A DNA stretch of 64,000 bases, from assembly GCA_029747015.1 (NCBI GenBank), contig JAKOGI010001565.1:1-64000 (forward strand), written 5' to 3'. The translations under genes and the position numbers were made by a program. A model generated the notes under the pieces. It had not been told where the DNA came from. It did not search any database and worked only from the letters and a program-made list of their open reading frames with translations. The DNA is from Carnegiea gigantea. Taxonomy: Eukaryota; Streptophyta; Magnoliopsida; Caryophyllales; Cactaceae. Positions 11,780 through 21,933 of the stretch are shown one piece after another (position 1 is the stretch's first letter; each line of letters starts with the position of its first letter).

Positions 11780-13613
11780 TATTAATGTCAATAACTATTG
11801 CAATTGGAATTATTATTGTTAATTATTATTATTAACATTAATTATTATTATGATTAATTATTATCTATATTATTAATTAATCATTATTATTAATTAATTA
11901 TTATGATTAATTATTTTTATTATTATATAGTTATTGATTAGTATTTATTAATATTAATGATTATTTTTATTAATTATTATTTCTAATACTATTAACAATT
12001 ATTATAATTGTCAAAATTATTAATTATAATTTTTATTAATATTTATTTATTATTAATTATCATTTTTGCTATTATTAATATTTTCAGTAGTAATAATTAT
12101 CATTATTAATATAAACAGTAATACTAATAATTATTATTACTAATGTTAACATTAGTAATCATTGTTATTATTAACAACAATAAAATAAGCATTATTGATA
12201 TTAATATTAATTATTATTGTAATTATTACTAATGTTCTTTAATAATAATTATTATTATTATAGAAATTATAATTATAACAATAATTATGATTATTAATAT
12301 TGACAAGAGTTATTATTCTTATTGTTATTATTACATTTAATTTAATATTAAAAAGTTATCATGATTATTATTATTATTTTTAACATTGATTGGAATTATT
12401 ATTAGAGTTATTGTTGCTAATTATTATTATTAATGATTAATTGTTAAATTTATTACTAATTAATAATTATTGTTATAACAATTATTGTTAATTATTATTT
12501 TTTATTAACAATTATTATCAATTAATAGCTTTAATACTAATTATTTGTAATATTAAAAAATAATAATTAATTATTATTTAATTAATTTTAAAATAATAAC
12601 TAACATTAATAATTATTAATATTAATTATTATTATGAATAATATTAATCAATATTTTTATTATTCTTCTTATTATTGTTAATCATTATTTTTTTATTACT
12701 AATTATTTTTAATATTGGCAATTATAAAGCTTCACCATTTTTATTATTCATTAATATAATTAATTAATAATAGTTATTAATATTAATGTTAATAATTATT
12801 ATTCATATTAATAGAAATTATTATGATTATTATTAATAATGTTATTAATTATAATTATGACTATTACAAATATTCATTAATAATAATGATTATTAGAATA
12901 GTTATAATTATAATAATAATTGTTACTACTATTAATATTAATTTTAATACAAATGATTGTTACTATTAATATTAATAATTTTTATGACTATTATTATTAA
13001 TTGTAGTTATTATTGTAATTAATAATTAATGGTAGTGTTATAATAATTATTACTAACTAATAATAAGATTAATAGTAATTATTTTTATTATTCACAGTAA
13101 TAATAATAATTATTAATTATTAATGATAATTAATTATTTTTAAAATAATAATTATTAAGATTAATGATTATTAATGTTAATTATTATCATCAGTAATGTT
13201 GACAAGAGTTTTATTATTCTTATTAATATTAATATTAATTATTATTTTACTATTAATAATTATTATTAATATTAGCAATTGGTTTTTGGCTATTATTAAT
13301 ATTAATATTAATTATTATTGTTGTTATTAAAAGTAATGATAATAATTAATAATAGTTATATTTATTATTGTACTTATTACTAATATTCATTAATAATAAT
13401 AAGAATAATTGCTATAAGTATAGTTATAACAGTTTTTGTTAATATTAATAATTAATAAAAATTATTACTATTGCTATTACTATTAATATTATTAATAATT
13501 ATTATTAATAATATTAATAATTATTATGATTATTATTAACATCAATAACAAGTATTATTATAATTACTATTGTTAATTATTATTGTATTAATATGATTAT
13601 TATTAATTATTAC
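11780..13613. repeat. 1.8-kb degenerate TTA/AAT simple-sequence tract
   Basis: Almost every word is a variant of ATTATTAATTATTA, with occasional G or C. There is no exact long microsatellite and no coding capacity. A shorter block of the same kind lies at 19798-20035; the two blocks sit near similar CCCACTCC-rich element ends, suggesting that one transposon family carries this filler. Confidence 0.85.
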
Positions 13614-13637
13614 TAGTATACCTGTGCAATGCACGGA
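13612..13637 (+). other. Transposon-end-like hairpin bordering the AT tract
   Basis: ACTAGTATACCTGTGCAATG followed by CACGGA contains the hairpin GTGC-AAT-GCAC exactly where the AT tract stops. From memory, similar TATACCCGTGCRATGCACGG words occur at ends of plant DNA transposons; I have no way to confirm this here. Confidence 0.3.
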
Positions 13638-14425
13638 ATATCTTTCAAATGAATTTTTAATTTAAAAATTGTAGAGTTTTCATTTTATAAGATCATTTGT
13701 CGCATAAATATTTTTCAAACATTCAGATAAAATATTATCTGATTTACTTGATCATATAATTAGCAAATTAGCTTTTTCAATCACTGGAAACTTTAATTGG
13801 GGAATCAAATCCTTCTTCCCTCCCTTTAGAGTTTTTGTAGTCTCAAATTGTGCTAAGTTCGGTTATAAGCAGATTATATATAAGAAAGGAAAAACTAACC
13901 TATTAAAAGTAGGTTTTGATTCATGAAATAATCATTGCATAGAGTGAGACAGTTGGGATCATGTATCAATCACGTATGAAATAGATTCACTAAGTTATAA
14001 GCGAAAGATACTCATTTCTTCAAATTAGACAAAAACATCTTCAAGAATAACTAAAAACATCCAAATATTTTTTAAAATAAAGTAATTTCCTCATTTGAAT
14101 TACCACGTTTATGCATTATACATCAACTTTTATGGATTAAAAATTTTACACCATAATGTATCTAACATCTGCTTCTCCCTATGATAACGCATAAAAAAAT
14201 TACAAAAATAAAACACATGTTACAGACCCTTACCTAGTTATAAATATAAAAAATTATACATAAATTCCTATATAAGGTTCGATCTACACTCTACTATACT
14301 ACATAACCCACCAGTTTCTTCTAATGAGATGATTTGCTTTCCCCTTCTTGTTGAAGAGTTGATAACATGCATCCACATTAGAGAAAATTTTTTTAGTTTT
14401 GCAAAGAGTCAAAAACTGAGGAATA
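13638..14425. other. Intergenic DNA, nothing recognised
   Basis: Stop-rich, AT-rich sequence with no repeat or domain that I can identify. Confidence 0.4.
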
Positions 14426-14595
14426 TGGATGCCAACGGACCAGATTCGGATCGGATGTTGAAACATCCGAATCCAATCAGGTTTCGGATCTAAAAATTCG
14501 ATCTGAGTCCAGCGGATCGAAGGGAACTGCCGAATCTGATCTGATCCAAGTCGGATCGGATCGGATTCGGATTTAATCCGATCCGAATTAATTTC
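14426..14595. mobile_element. CGGAT-word MITE-like block
   Basis: A 170-bp block written almost entirely in CGGAT/ATCCG words (GGATCGGATTCGG, AATCCGATCCGAA) in both orientations, so it can fold on itself extensively. Composition is far more GC-rich than the surroundings. Clear terminal repeats and a target duplication were not found, so it is probably a truncated MITE. Confidence 0.45.
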
Positions 14596-15483
14596 TTTTT
14601 CCTACAACAATTGTGAATTGTGTTCTTCCATCCACACTTATTTTGTTTATCTATCGATACGATAACATGTGTTTTCCTACCATGCCAACCAAATATTTGG
14701 ACATTTACTACTAAGTTAGGGGAGGCTGACAATGAGTTAAAGATATTATTCTCTCTCCATTAGAGTTTCCGTTTTTAATGGCTTACTGCAGTGCTCTTCA
14801 TCTCTAATCCACTCTCTCAATAGTGAAAGTCACCTTGATGATTTTTTTGGGAGTGAAAGTGCACTCAATCATAGGGAGAGATGCAGGTATGTCAGGATTG
14901 GTCAACTTAAAGTTATGTTGATACGAGAGTTCTCGATTAATTCGAACTCTTCACACTATGATATGGTTGTGCCTTCCATTCACCCCATGGCAGCGAAGTT
15001 GACATTAAGCATTAAGTTTTGTTACTTGAGATTTCAGTTTTCTACTTTCAACTAATGAGCAATTAATTAATTTTGCTTGCTTTTTTCAATTACATAGCCT
15101 AGTTGTCTGTGATGATAGCTCAGCCAGCAAAAATTAATGTCCTTGACTGTTGTTCCAAGTAGTAGTTGCAGAATGATATAATTTTAGACCATTAACAATG
15201 ACGACCGATTGGTACAATATACTACTCTTCAATGCCCGACAACCATAATCTCAATTTGCAAATTAAATCATCTAAAATAGTAGTCAAGCTCAAATTTGCT
15301 CAATTTTTTTAAATGTTGATTTTTGAGTAGATAAGGGTTGTGTAGTAAAAGCCATTATAGAAGTTGAGCATTTTTTTTTGGGGGGGTGCTAATCTGGAAA
15401 CCCCATCCAACTTCGAGCATTAGATTAAGTTCATGAAAATGGAATAAAAAAGGAGGAACATGTTGTAAGTAGATTAATATCAG
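14596..15483. other. Intergenic DNA, nothing recognised
   Basis: No coding signal. A minus-strand open stretch of 80 codons at 14490-14732 overlaps the CGGAT block and is a by-product of its repeated words. Confidence 0.4.
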
Positions 15484-16050
15484 GGGTGAGCAAAAAACTG
15501 AAACCGAAAAATCGAAAAACCGAATTAAAAAATCGGTTAACTGGTTTGATTTTTTAAAAAAAATCAGTTTGATTAACCGAATCGAAAAAATTTTGCGGTT
15601 TCGGTTTCGGTTTCGGTTTCGATTTCGGTTCACCCATTTGAGATTCGGTTAACTGAAACCAAAAGTTACACTTTTATTAAAAAATATAAATTTTATATTG
15701 GCCAAGTGTAGATTTTGTAATGATTGAAGATAAGACTAAACATACAATAATGTGTAAATTAATTTTTGATATCTTAAATAGTTAAATTAATTAAAAAAGG
15801 AGTGAAAATTGAAAATTAACAATTTAAATTAACAGTTAACTGGTAAGCGAACCGAAAATTCGGTTAACTGAACCGAAAATTCGGTTAACCAAATTTTTCG
15901 ATTAGGTTACGGTTCACATTTTTGTCGAATTGAAAAATTCAGTTAACCGATTTTCGGTTAATCGAAAGTTTCAGTTCGGTTTTCGATTCACAATGTTTGC
16001 GAACCGACTTTCCGGTTAACCGGGTTTTGGTTAACCGAATTCCCGATTAA
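15484..16050 (+). mobile_element. CGGTTAAC-word hAT-like MITE, right end decayed
   Basis: It starts with CAGGGGTGAGC, a typical hAT-type terminal word, and continues with interleaved CGGTTAACCGAA and CGAAAACCGAA words in both strands. It includes a run of CGGTTT hexamers at 15597-15630. The expected inverted copy (GCTCACCCCTG) is not present at the right, where the repeats fade near GGTGTTGGGCAAAAA. An AT-rich unique segment (about 15660-15830) lies inside. Confidence 0.5.
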
Positions 16051-16147
16051 CCGGTGTTGGGCAAAAATTTAATAAAAATAAATTTTATGCACAACACAAC
16101 TTTCCGACGTATATATAAATGAAAAATATACATCGGTTTATTTTGAG

Positions 16148-17100
16148 TACGACCCTATTCAAGAGGATAAACCTCCTTAATTACGTCTGCTGTCTGGGAG
16201 ACCACCTTTTGATTTCGATTCGTTCTATTTTATTATTTTCTTTCTTTGTTCGTTTTATTTTGTATTAATAAGACTTTATACAATTTGGATCGACATGTAT
16301 ATTGTATGCTGAGTCACCCATTATCCAAAACTTAATTGCATCAGATAGTGGCCGTATAGGCACCTTCTAGGAAGGGTACTACACGTACAAATTCTTCATA
16401 TGCAGGTTATGGCATGGACAATTTTATTTGATTTGGAATTTTGGTTGCACTCACTTATTTATCGTGAGTTGCCTACGTACCTCTTTTATAGAGGATTAAA
16501 CCGGCCCGTAGTTCTTTAATTTTATTTGAATTAATTTATCTTTTTATTTTAGTTAAGTTATTTATGTTAGGATAATTTTTAATTTAATTTTGGTCTTTAG
16601 ATTTTTTTTAAAAATAAAAAAAGCTAAGTTATATTTTTAGCCACTTCATGATTTCTTTTATTTTCCGACTTAACCTTTAATAGGGTCGGTCCATTAATTT
16701 TGTTTAACTTACGATTGCACCTGAAATTTATTTACGGGTTTCCTACGTACCCTTGGTGGGATCAAATCGACGTAGTTCTTATTCCGAATTTTATTTAGGC
16801 TTATGTCTTGGAAATGGAAGAATTTAGTAGGCTTGGTTGTATATTTGGCTTGACTTTGGTCCATTCTGCCAAACCTATTACTTGAAAAAGATTCGATGTT
16901 TTCCGAAACTTGATTTTTATTTGCTTTGCTTACGTAACGTGTAACAAAAAGTTACAGGATTGTAATTTTGGTCATTTGTGAAAGAAGGGAGTATCGGGTT
17001 GAGCCCATTTGAAGATTTCGGTTTAAATTGAACTCGAAAAATTTTATATCGATCTTCCTACGTATCCTTAGTGGAATCAAGTCACCATAGTTCTAATATA
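16148..17100 (+). repeat. Four spaced copies of a CCTACGTA stem-loop, probable LTR remnant
   Basis: Copies lie at 16148-16187 (weakest), 16472-16511, 16742-16775 and 17057-17100. The best copies read CCTACGTACC, then a short loop with its own inner stem, then ACGTAGTTCT or CGTAGTTCTT. The outer CTACG/CGTAG arms can pair and so can inner arms such as CCTC/GAGG or CCC/GGG. Each of the three better copies is followed by an AT-rich spacer. From memory, similar motifs occur inside long LTRs of plant gypsy elements; no coding part is preserved here. Confidence 0.5.
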
Positions 17101-18355
17101 TGCTTAGGCATAAATTTATTATTATTATTATTATTATTTTTTTTTCTTTTGGAGAGTTTGTTGAAGTGGACACTTATGTCCCCAAGTAATTAATGGGCAT
17201 AAGCCTATTGGATTCGATTGATAACGAACAGCTTCAACCCATTTACTTTATAATCTTACTGCCAACTATTTTGTTTATATGTACTTTGCCCTTTGTTTGA
17301 ACGATCCCTTAACCCTCACCTTTTTAGATGAGCTTTCAAATAAAATTGATTTAATGGAATTCATCGCTTTAACACCATCAACCATCCTTTATGATGATGA
17401 TCATGGATTTTGAGATCATGCCAACTCCCATTCTTTTTGCTTTCAACCGTAGGACACCCAAATGAAAACAAAGCCTTCTTAATAATTTTTCTTTTTGTTG
17501 GGGGGGTCAGATAAGGCTTGCAGTCACAACCTTTTCACATAACAGAGGAAGATCTTTCTGAAAGAGGGAATTATATCAAAAGAGTATTTGCATATTAGCA
17601 CCTCCCAAAATTTTGAATTTAATAGATAAATGATATCCTTCATAAGATTACAATAACTTCATGATGGAGTCCTAATGTCAGTCATCAACCTTTTCTCATT
17701 AGGAGTCAATATTATCACCATCTATAAATTCTGCTCTTTTGCCTCTTGTTTGTCATCTGACCTCCATTTTTGTTTGTTCTAATAAGCTCCTACCCCTGTC
17801 CTTGTGAGATCCTACAGGTATAAACGATACACAAGAACAATTTTTATCGTTCAAATTGCTTTTTGTCTTTCGCACATTTAATGCCCCACTTTTGATCAAA
17901 TTCATTGATAAAATCCCTTAAACGACTCCAATTTACAGTCGTCAAATTTGATGACATTTATTTTATTTGTACTTTGGAAATAAGCCTGTCGCCATGATTC
18001 CATGAGCAAAGCAGTTGCTTCAGAGGACGACATGGCCACTTATACCCATCATTCATTTTAATATGGATAGATTTTGCCCAGGAGTGCAGTTTCCTTCTTT
18101 CTTTCTCCCTCTTAATATTCATTGTTGGGTAGAATCTATAACTTGCCATTGTCTTCACCAGTTATCCACGAAACAGGGAAAGGCACCGATCATCACTTTG
18201 GTCTTTTTTTTTTTATTTTTTTTTTAGGTGTTCATGGTAAAAACTGGCTTGAGAAGCGCAATAGTATCATCTATGGCTGTTTACATCATTGCTAATCTTT
18301 TCTTTCCCCAAGTGCTTGAATTTCTTCCAGTTCAACAGTCTTGTTAAGGCTGTTT
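17101..18355. other. Intergenic DNA with short simple repeats
   Basis: Contains an (ATT)n run near 17117-17140 and T-tracts near 17140 and 18205. Short overlapping open stretches on both strands at 17958-18227 show no domain. I see no gene. Confidence 0.4.
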
Positions 18356-18358
18356 TAC

Positions 18359-18658
18359 TTACGGGTCCGACAAAACCGATGATCTGGCAGGATCGATGGG
18401 TTTTATAGTTGGTTCCGGCAGGAACTGAGATCCGGCAGGATCCGTAATCTTCATGGTTCCGGCAGGAACCGAGGATTCCGGGAGGGTACTTCCCGCCTCG
18501 TTGGTTATCATGTTGACCAGGCTTGAAACTTGGGTATTATTGGTTGTTTCTACTTTTTTTTGTTGCTGGGACTTTGGAGGCTCGTGAAGATGCTTATTCA
18601 TGAATAACCATGGCAACCATGAGACTGAAAATGGTGATTTTGTAAAGGCAACAACCAT
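18359..18658 (-). CDS. Uncharacterised 99-codon frame with PAG repeats; doubtful gene
   Basis: An uninterrupted minus-strand frame with an ATG. Its C-terminal third repeats the peptide pattern [V/D]-P-A-G-[S/T] three times plus a PARS variant, encoded by GGCA-loop hairpins described separately. The N-terminal part has a short hydrophobic stretch (residues about 10-20) and a Gln/Lys-rich segment. I do not recognise a family. It may be a fragment of a retrotransposon polyprotein, or chance: the hairpin periodicity alone would keep the frame open. No promoter or splice context was found. Confidence 0.2.
   Translation of the reverse strand: MVVAFTKSPFSVSWLPWLFMNKHLHEPPKSQQQKKVETTNNTQVSSLVNMITNEAGSTLPESSVPAGTMKITDPAGSQFLPEPTIKPIDPARSSVLSDP
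18381..18470. repeat. Cluster of four GGCA-loop hairpins
   Basis: Four short palindromes share the same loop: GATCT-GGCA-GGATC at 18381-18394, GGTTCC-GGCA-GGAACT at 18411-18426, GATCC-GGCA-GGATC(C) at 18429-18443, and GGTTCC-GGCA-GGAACC at 18455-18470. Stems alternate between a GATCC/GGATC and a GGTTCC/GGAACC form, so both sides change together while the loop is constant. Confidence 0.7.
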
Positions 18659-18659
18659 T

Positions 18660-19797
18660 TATACTTCATTGATGTATTACCTTCAATTTTAGCTGGCTTC
18701 AACTTGTGGAGAAGATTAGACTTGATTCCTGCTTTGATCGCTTATACTTCTCGCCTTTTCTTCTTCGTTGTGTTGCTCTGTGTTTTTTTTTTTTGGGTCT
18801 CTGCTTTAACTTTCCTCTCCCAACTCTTGCTCTGTTTCTTTTTTGATGATACAGAGCCTTGTATTGTCTCTCTCCTCGTGGCCTTTTGCTTTCACTTTCC
18901 TCTTTCCTCCCCTTTTTTTATTTGGTATCTTTGTTAGCTTTTATAAGCAAGTAGAAAGCAGTTATAATGTAAAGCAACTAGCCAAGCGTTTTTTTTTTGT
19001 TTTTTTGGGGCAATCATTAAACCAAGATCTGCTTAAACCCCCCCCTTTTTTAAGGGTCTATTTCAAATTTAAGGAATATTATCTTGCTTGATTTCAATTA
19101 TTAAAATTTCACATTCAACAACCGGTTTTGATCACCCCTAATTAATATAGACCATATTTCATCTACTATTGAGGAGAAAAAAATGTACTTATTACTAAAC
19201 AGAGGAAAGAGAAAAGAAATTAACGAAGCAGAGGATCCAATCGGGGGTTGGATATCGGGGATTGGGGAGATGGAGAGAGGAGATGTTGTGGGAAAAACTG
19301 CATGTAATTTTAAATCGGTTATATCAGGTAAGATCAATTATAAAAATTAACGGTTTAGATAATTTAAGAAAGACAATCAAGGGATGAGAATGATTTTAAA
19401 AATCAATGGATGAGAATGATTTTAACTACCATAGTTGAATTTTTTTTTTCCAATTATAGAAGAATCACCTTTTCTTTTTTTTCCAAAGTCAAAATATAGG
19501 AGGTCGGGTGGAGAAGTCCTCTTGGGGTGGGGATCTTATTGATGTGATAAGGTAGGAATTTGGATGCATTAAAGAGACCTTTTAGTGCAAGTAATTTTTT
19601 GCTCAGGTTTGGTTATTATTTTAATTGAACAAAATAATTATTTCAACGGTTTGAATTAAACAGGTAAATTAATTTAACGGCATGGATCATGCTGATCTCC
19701 GCAAATCACTCTCGTTACACCATTCTAGGGTTTTGCAAAGATTGCTATTATAATAGCATAGACTTATTGTTAAAAGGAATAATAGTGAGTATTTTTG
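18660..19797. other. Intergenic DNA, nothing recognised
   Basis: Includes T-tracts, a small tandem duplication around 19381-19430 (GATGAGAATGATTTTAA twice) and a G-rich stretch at 19500-19540. No gene is supported. Confidence 0.4.
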
Positions 19798-20035
19798 TAA
19801 CAAAAATATTTTTTATTATATAATTATTTAATTAAGTAATTATTAATTAATAATTATTAATAATTTTTGTTATTAACAATAGCAATAATAGTAATTAATG
19901 TTCTTAATGTTATTAATTATTAATTTTATTATAATTAATTATTGTTAATATTAGTAGTAATTGTTTTTATTAATATCAATATTTACATTAATTATTATTC
20001 TTATTATTGTTATTATTATTAATAATTATGTTACA
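19798..20035. repeat. Short TTA/AAT degenerate tract
   Basis: Same kind of simple sequence as at 11780-13613. It is followed directly by a CCCACTCC-rich stretch (20060-20210) that resembles the subterminal DNA of the adjacent fold-back element. Confidence 0.7.
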
Positions 20036-20231
20036 TAAGTCATTAACATTTCTAATATCAATATTCTCACTTCTTCCTACTCTTTCCCACTCCCACATCT
20101 AACAAAACAATCCTATCCACTGTTACTTATTTTTTCTAACTCCTTACTTCAATATATTGTTTTCCACTTCTTCCCACTTCTACTGATTCCACACCTGCAA
20201 TATATCTTTGAAAAAAACCGGGAATAACTAA

Positions 20232-21604
20232 GGCCCTATTCTTTTCATAGTTTAATCAACCAAACCAATACTCACCCACTCCTTTCCCCCTCTTCCCACT
20301 CCTTTCCACACTTAAAAAAAATACCACTCTTTTCTACACTCACCCACTCCCTCCAACACCTAAATAAAACAACCATTTCTCATATTCTGAAAATTTTTAT
20401 AATTTATGTAATTGTGTGTACGAATAATTTGATAGTAATTATAAGCAGTTTTAATTTTTCGGATGTTATAGAACAGTTTTACTTTTTTTGTTATCGTTGG
20501 TTACGAGATATTTGTTGTAGGTTAAAAAGCGTATATGGTTGTTGCTGTATATGTGACATAATAGTTTTCTGTACATCGTAATTTATGACGGAAGTTGCAG
20601 ATTTTTTTTCCTACGTATAATTTTTTGACATTGTTCGTAATTCGTAACAGAAAGTGCAGATGTATTATAGTTGACATTATTTTTAGAAATTTTATGTTAC
20701 TTGAATTTTTTTAATTTTTTATTTTGTTCTTTTTTATTTTTTTATTTTGTTTATTTTTTATTTTTTATTTTTGTATTTTTTGTTTTTATTTTTGTATTTT
20801 TGTATTTTTTATTTTTGTATTTTTGTATGTTTTATTTTTTATTTTCATTTTTTTAATTTTTCAATTTTCAATTTTTAATTTTTAATTTTTAATTTTTAAT
20901 TTCTATTTTTAATTTTTAATTTTAAATTTTTAATTTTTTAGTTTTTTAATTTTTTGTATTGATTTTTATTTTTTATTTTTTTAATTTTTAATTTTTAATT
21001 TTTAATTTTTGAATTTTTTTGCATTTATTATATTTTATTTTTTATTTTGTTGTATTTATTTTTTTATTTTTTATTTTTTATTCCAGAAAACAACCTAGAA
21101 AAAATTCTAAAAAAATAAAAAATAAAAAATAAATACAAAAAAATAAAAAATAAGAAAATAAGAGATAAATACAAAAAAAAGGTAAAACTAAAAAAATTTA
21201 AAAAATTTAAGAAAAAATAAAAATAAAAATAAAAAGTAAAAAATAAAAAAATTAAAAAATTTAAGAAAAATAAAAAATAAACAATAAAAAATAAAAAATA
21301 CAAAAATACAAAAATACAAAAATAAAAAATAAAAAAATAAACAAAATAAAAAAGAACAAAAAGAATAAACAGAAATAAAAAAATTTCATCATCATTAATT
21401 ACTATCACAATAAAATTATTACATTATAAAACAAAAAAAAATATTACTAGTCAATACTTCAACTTCATTCAACTACATTTAACTTTCACCCATACTCACC
21501 CACTCCTTCCCATACTTTAAAAACATACCACACTTATTCACTCCTTCTCTTTCTTTTTCATACTCACTTATCCCATACTTATTATTTCCCACTATAACAG
21601 GGCC
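20232..21604. mobile_element. Complete PIF/Tourist-like fold-back element
   Basis: The ends are GGCCCTATT (20232-20240) and AACAGGGCC (21596-21604), inverted copies with one mismatch. They are flanked on both sides by TAA (20229-20231 and 21605-21607), the target preference of PIF/Harbinger elements and Tourist MITEs. Between CCCACTCC-rich subterminal zones lie a T-rich arm (about 20690-21070) and an A-rich arm (about 21090-21370) that can pair as a very long hairpin; matching runs of TTTTTATTTTTGTA and TACAAAAATAAAAA occur in mirrored order. The long open frames across the arms are Phe/Tyr-rich low complexity and not genes. Confidence 0.7.
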
Positions 21605-21887
21605 TAAAATGCATACCCCCAAACAGAAAAAAGAGAACAATTAAAATGCGTCCCCGGCTAGTACAGAAGATTATGCAAATTAAAATTGAAATAAAAATAT
21701 TGGCAAAGGACATGAAAATCGATGGCCTCACATTGAGGATAATGTTTGGCAACCTTTTTGGAAAGCATTCTTGAGCTAACTTGTCACCAATGCGCACTGG
21801 AATTGACTACCAGCCAATGCATTAGAAATATCTGTATCTCATACCTCATCAACGTGACCATTCAGATTATCAAAAAATTTTGAAAAC
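21605..21887 (+). promoter_or_regulatory. Upstream flank of the G6PDH gene
   Basis: About 280 bp separate the fold-back element from the first upstream ATG of the G6PDH transcript, so the core promoter and 5' leader must lie here or be partly supplied by the transposon end. I cannot point to a definite TATA box. Confidence 0.3.
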
Positions 21888-21899
21888 ATGGCGATTTAG
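21888..21899 (+). other. Three-codon upstream ORF in the G6PDH leader
   Basis: ATG GCG ATT TAG lies 34 bp before the main start codon and out of frame with it. If the leader includes it, it could modestly lower initiation at the main ATG. Confidence 0.4.
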
Positions 21900-21933
21900 C
21901 TTCTGCTAATTTTTCCTTCGAAAGCCCAATTGC

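Noticed and set aside
15355..15633. Minus-strand 92-codon frame starting with alternating Asn-Arg
   Set aside because: The Asn-Arg run is the translation of repeated CGGTTT hexamers inside a MITE; there is no domain and no gene context.
20671..21408. Long Phe/Tyr-rich frames on both strands
   Set aside because: They translate the A/T arms of the fold-back element; low complexity only.
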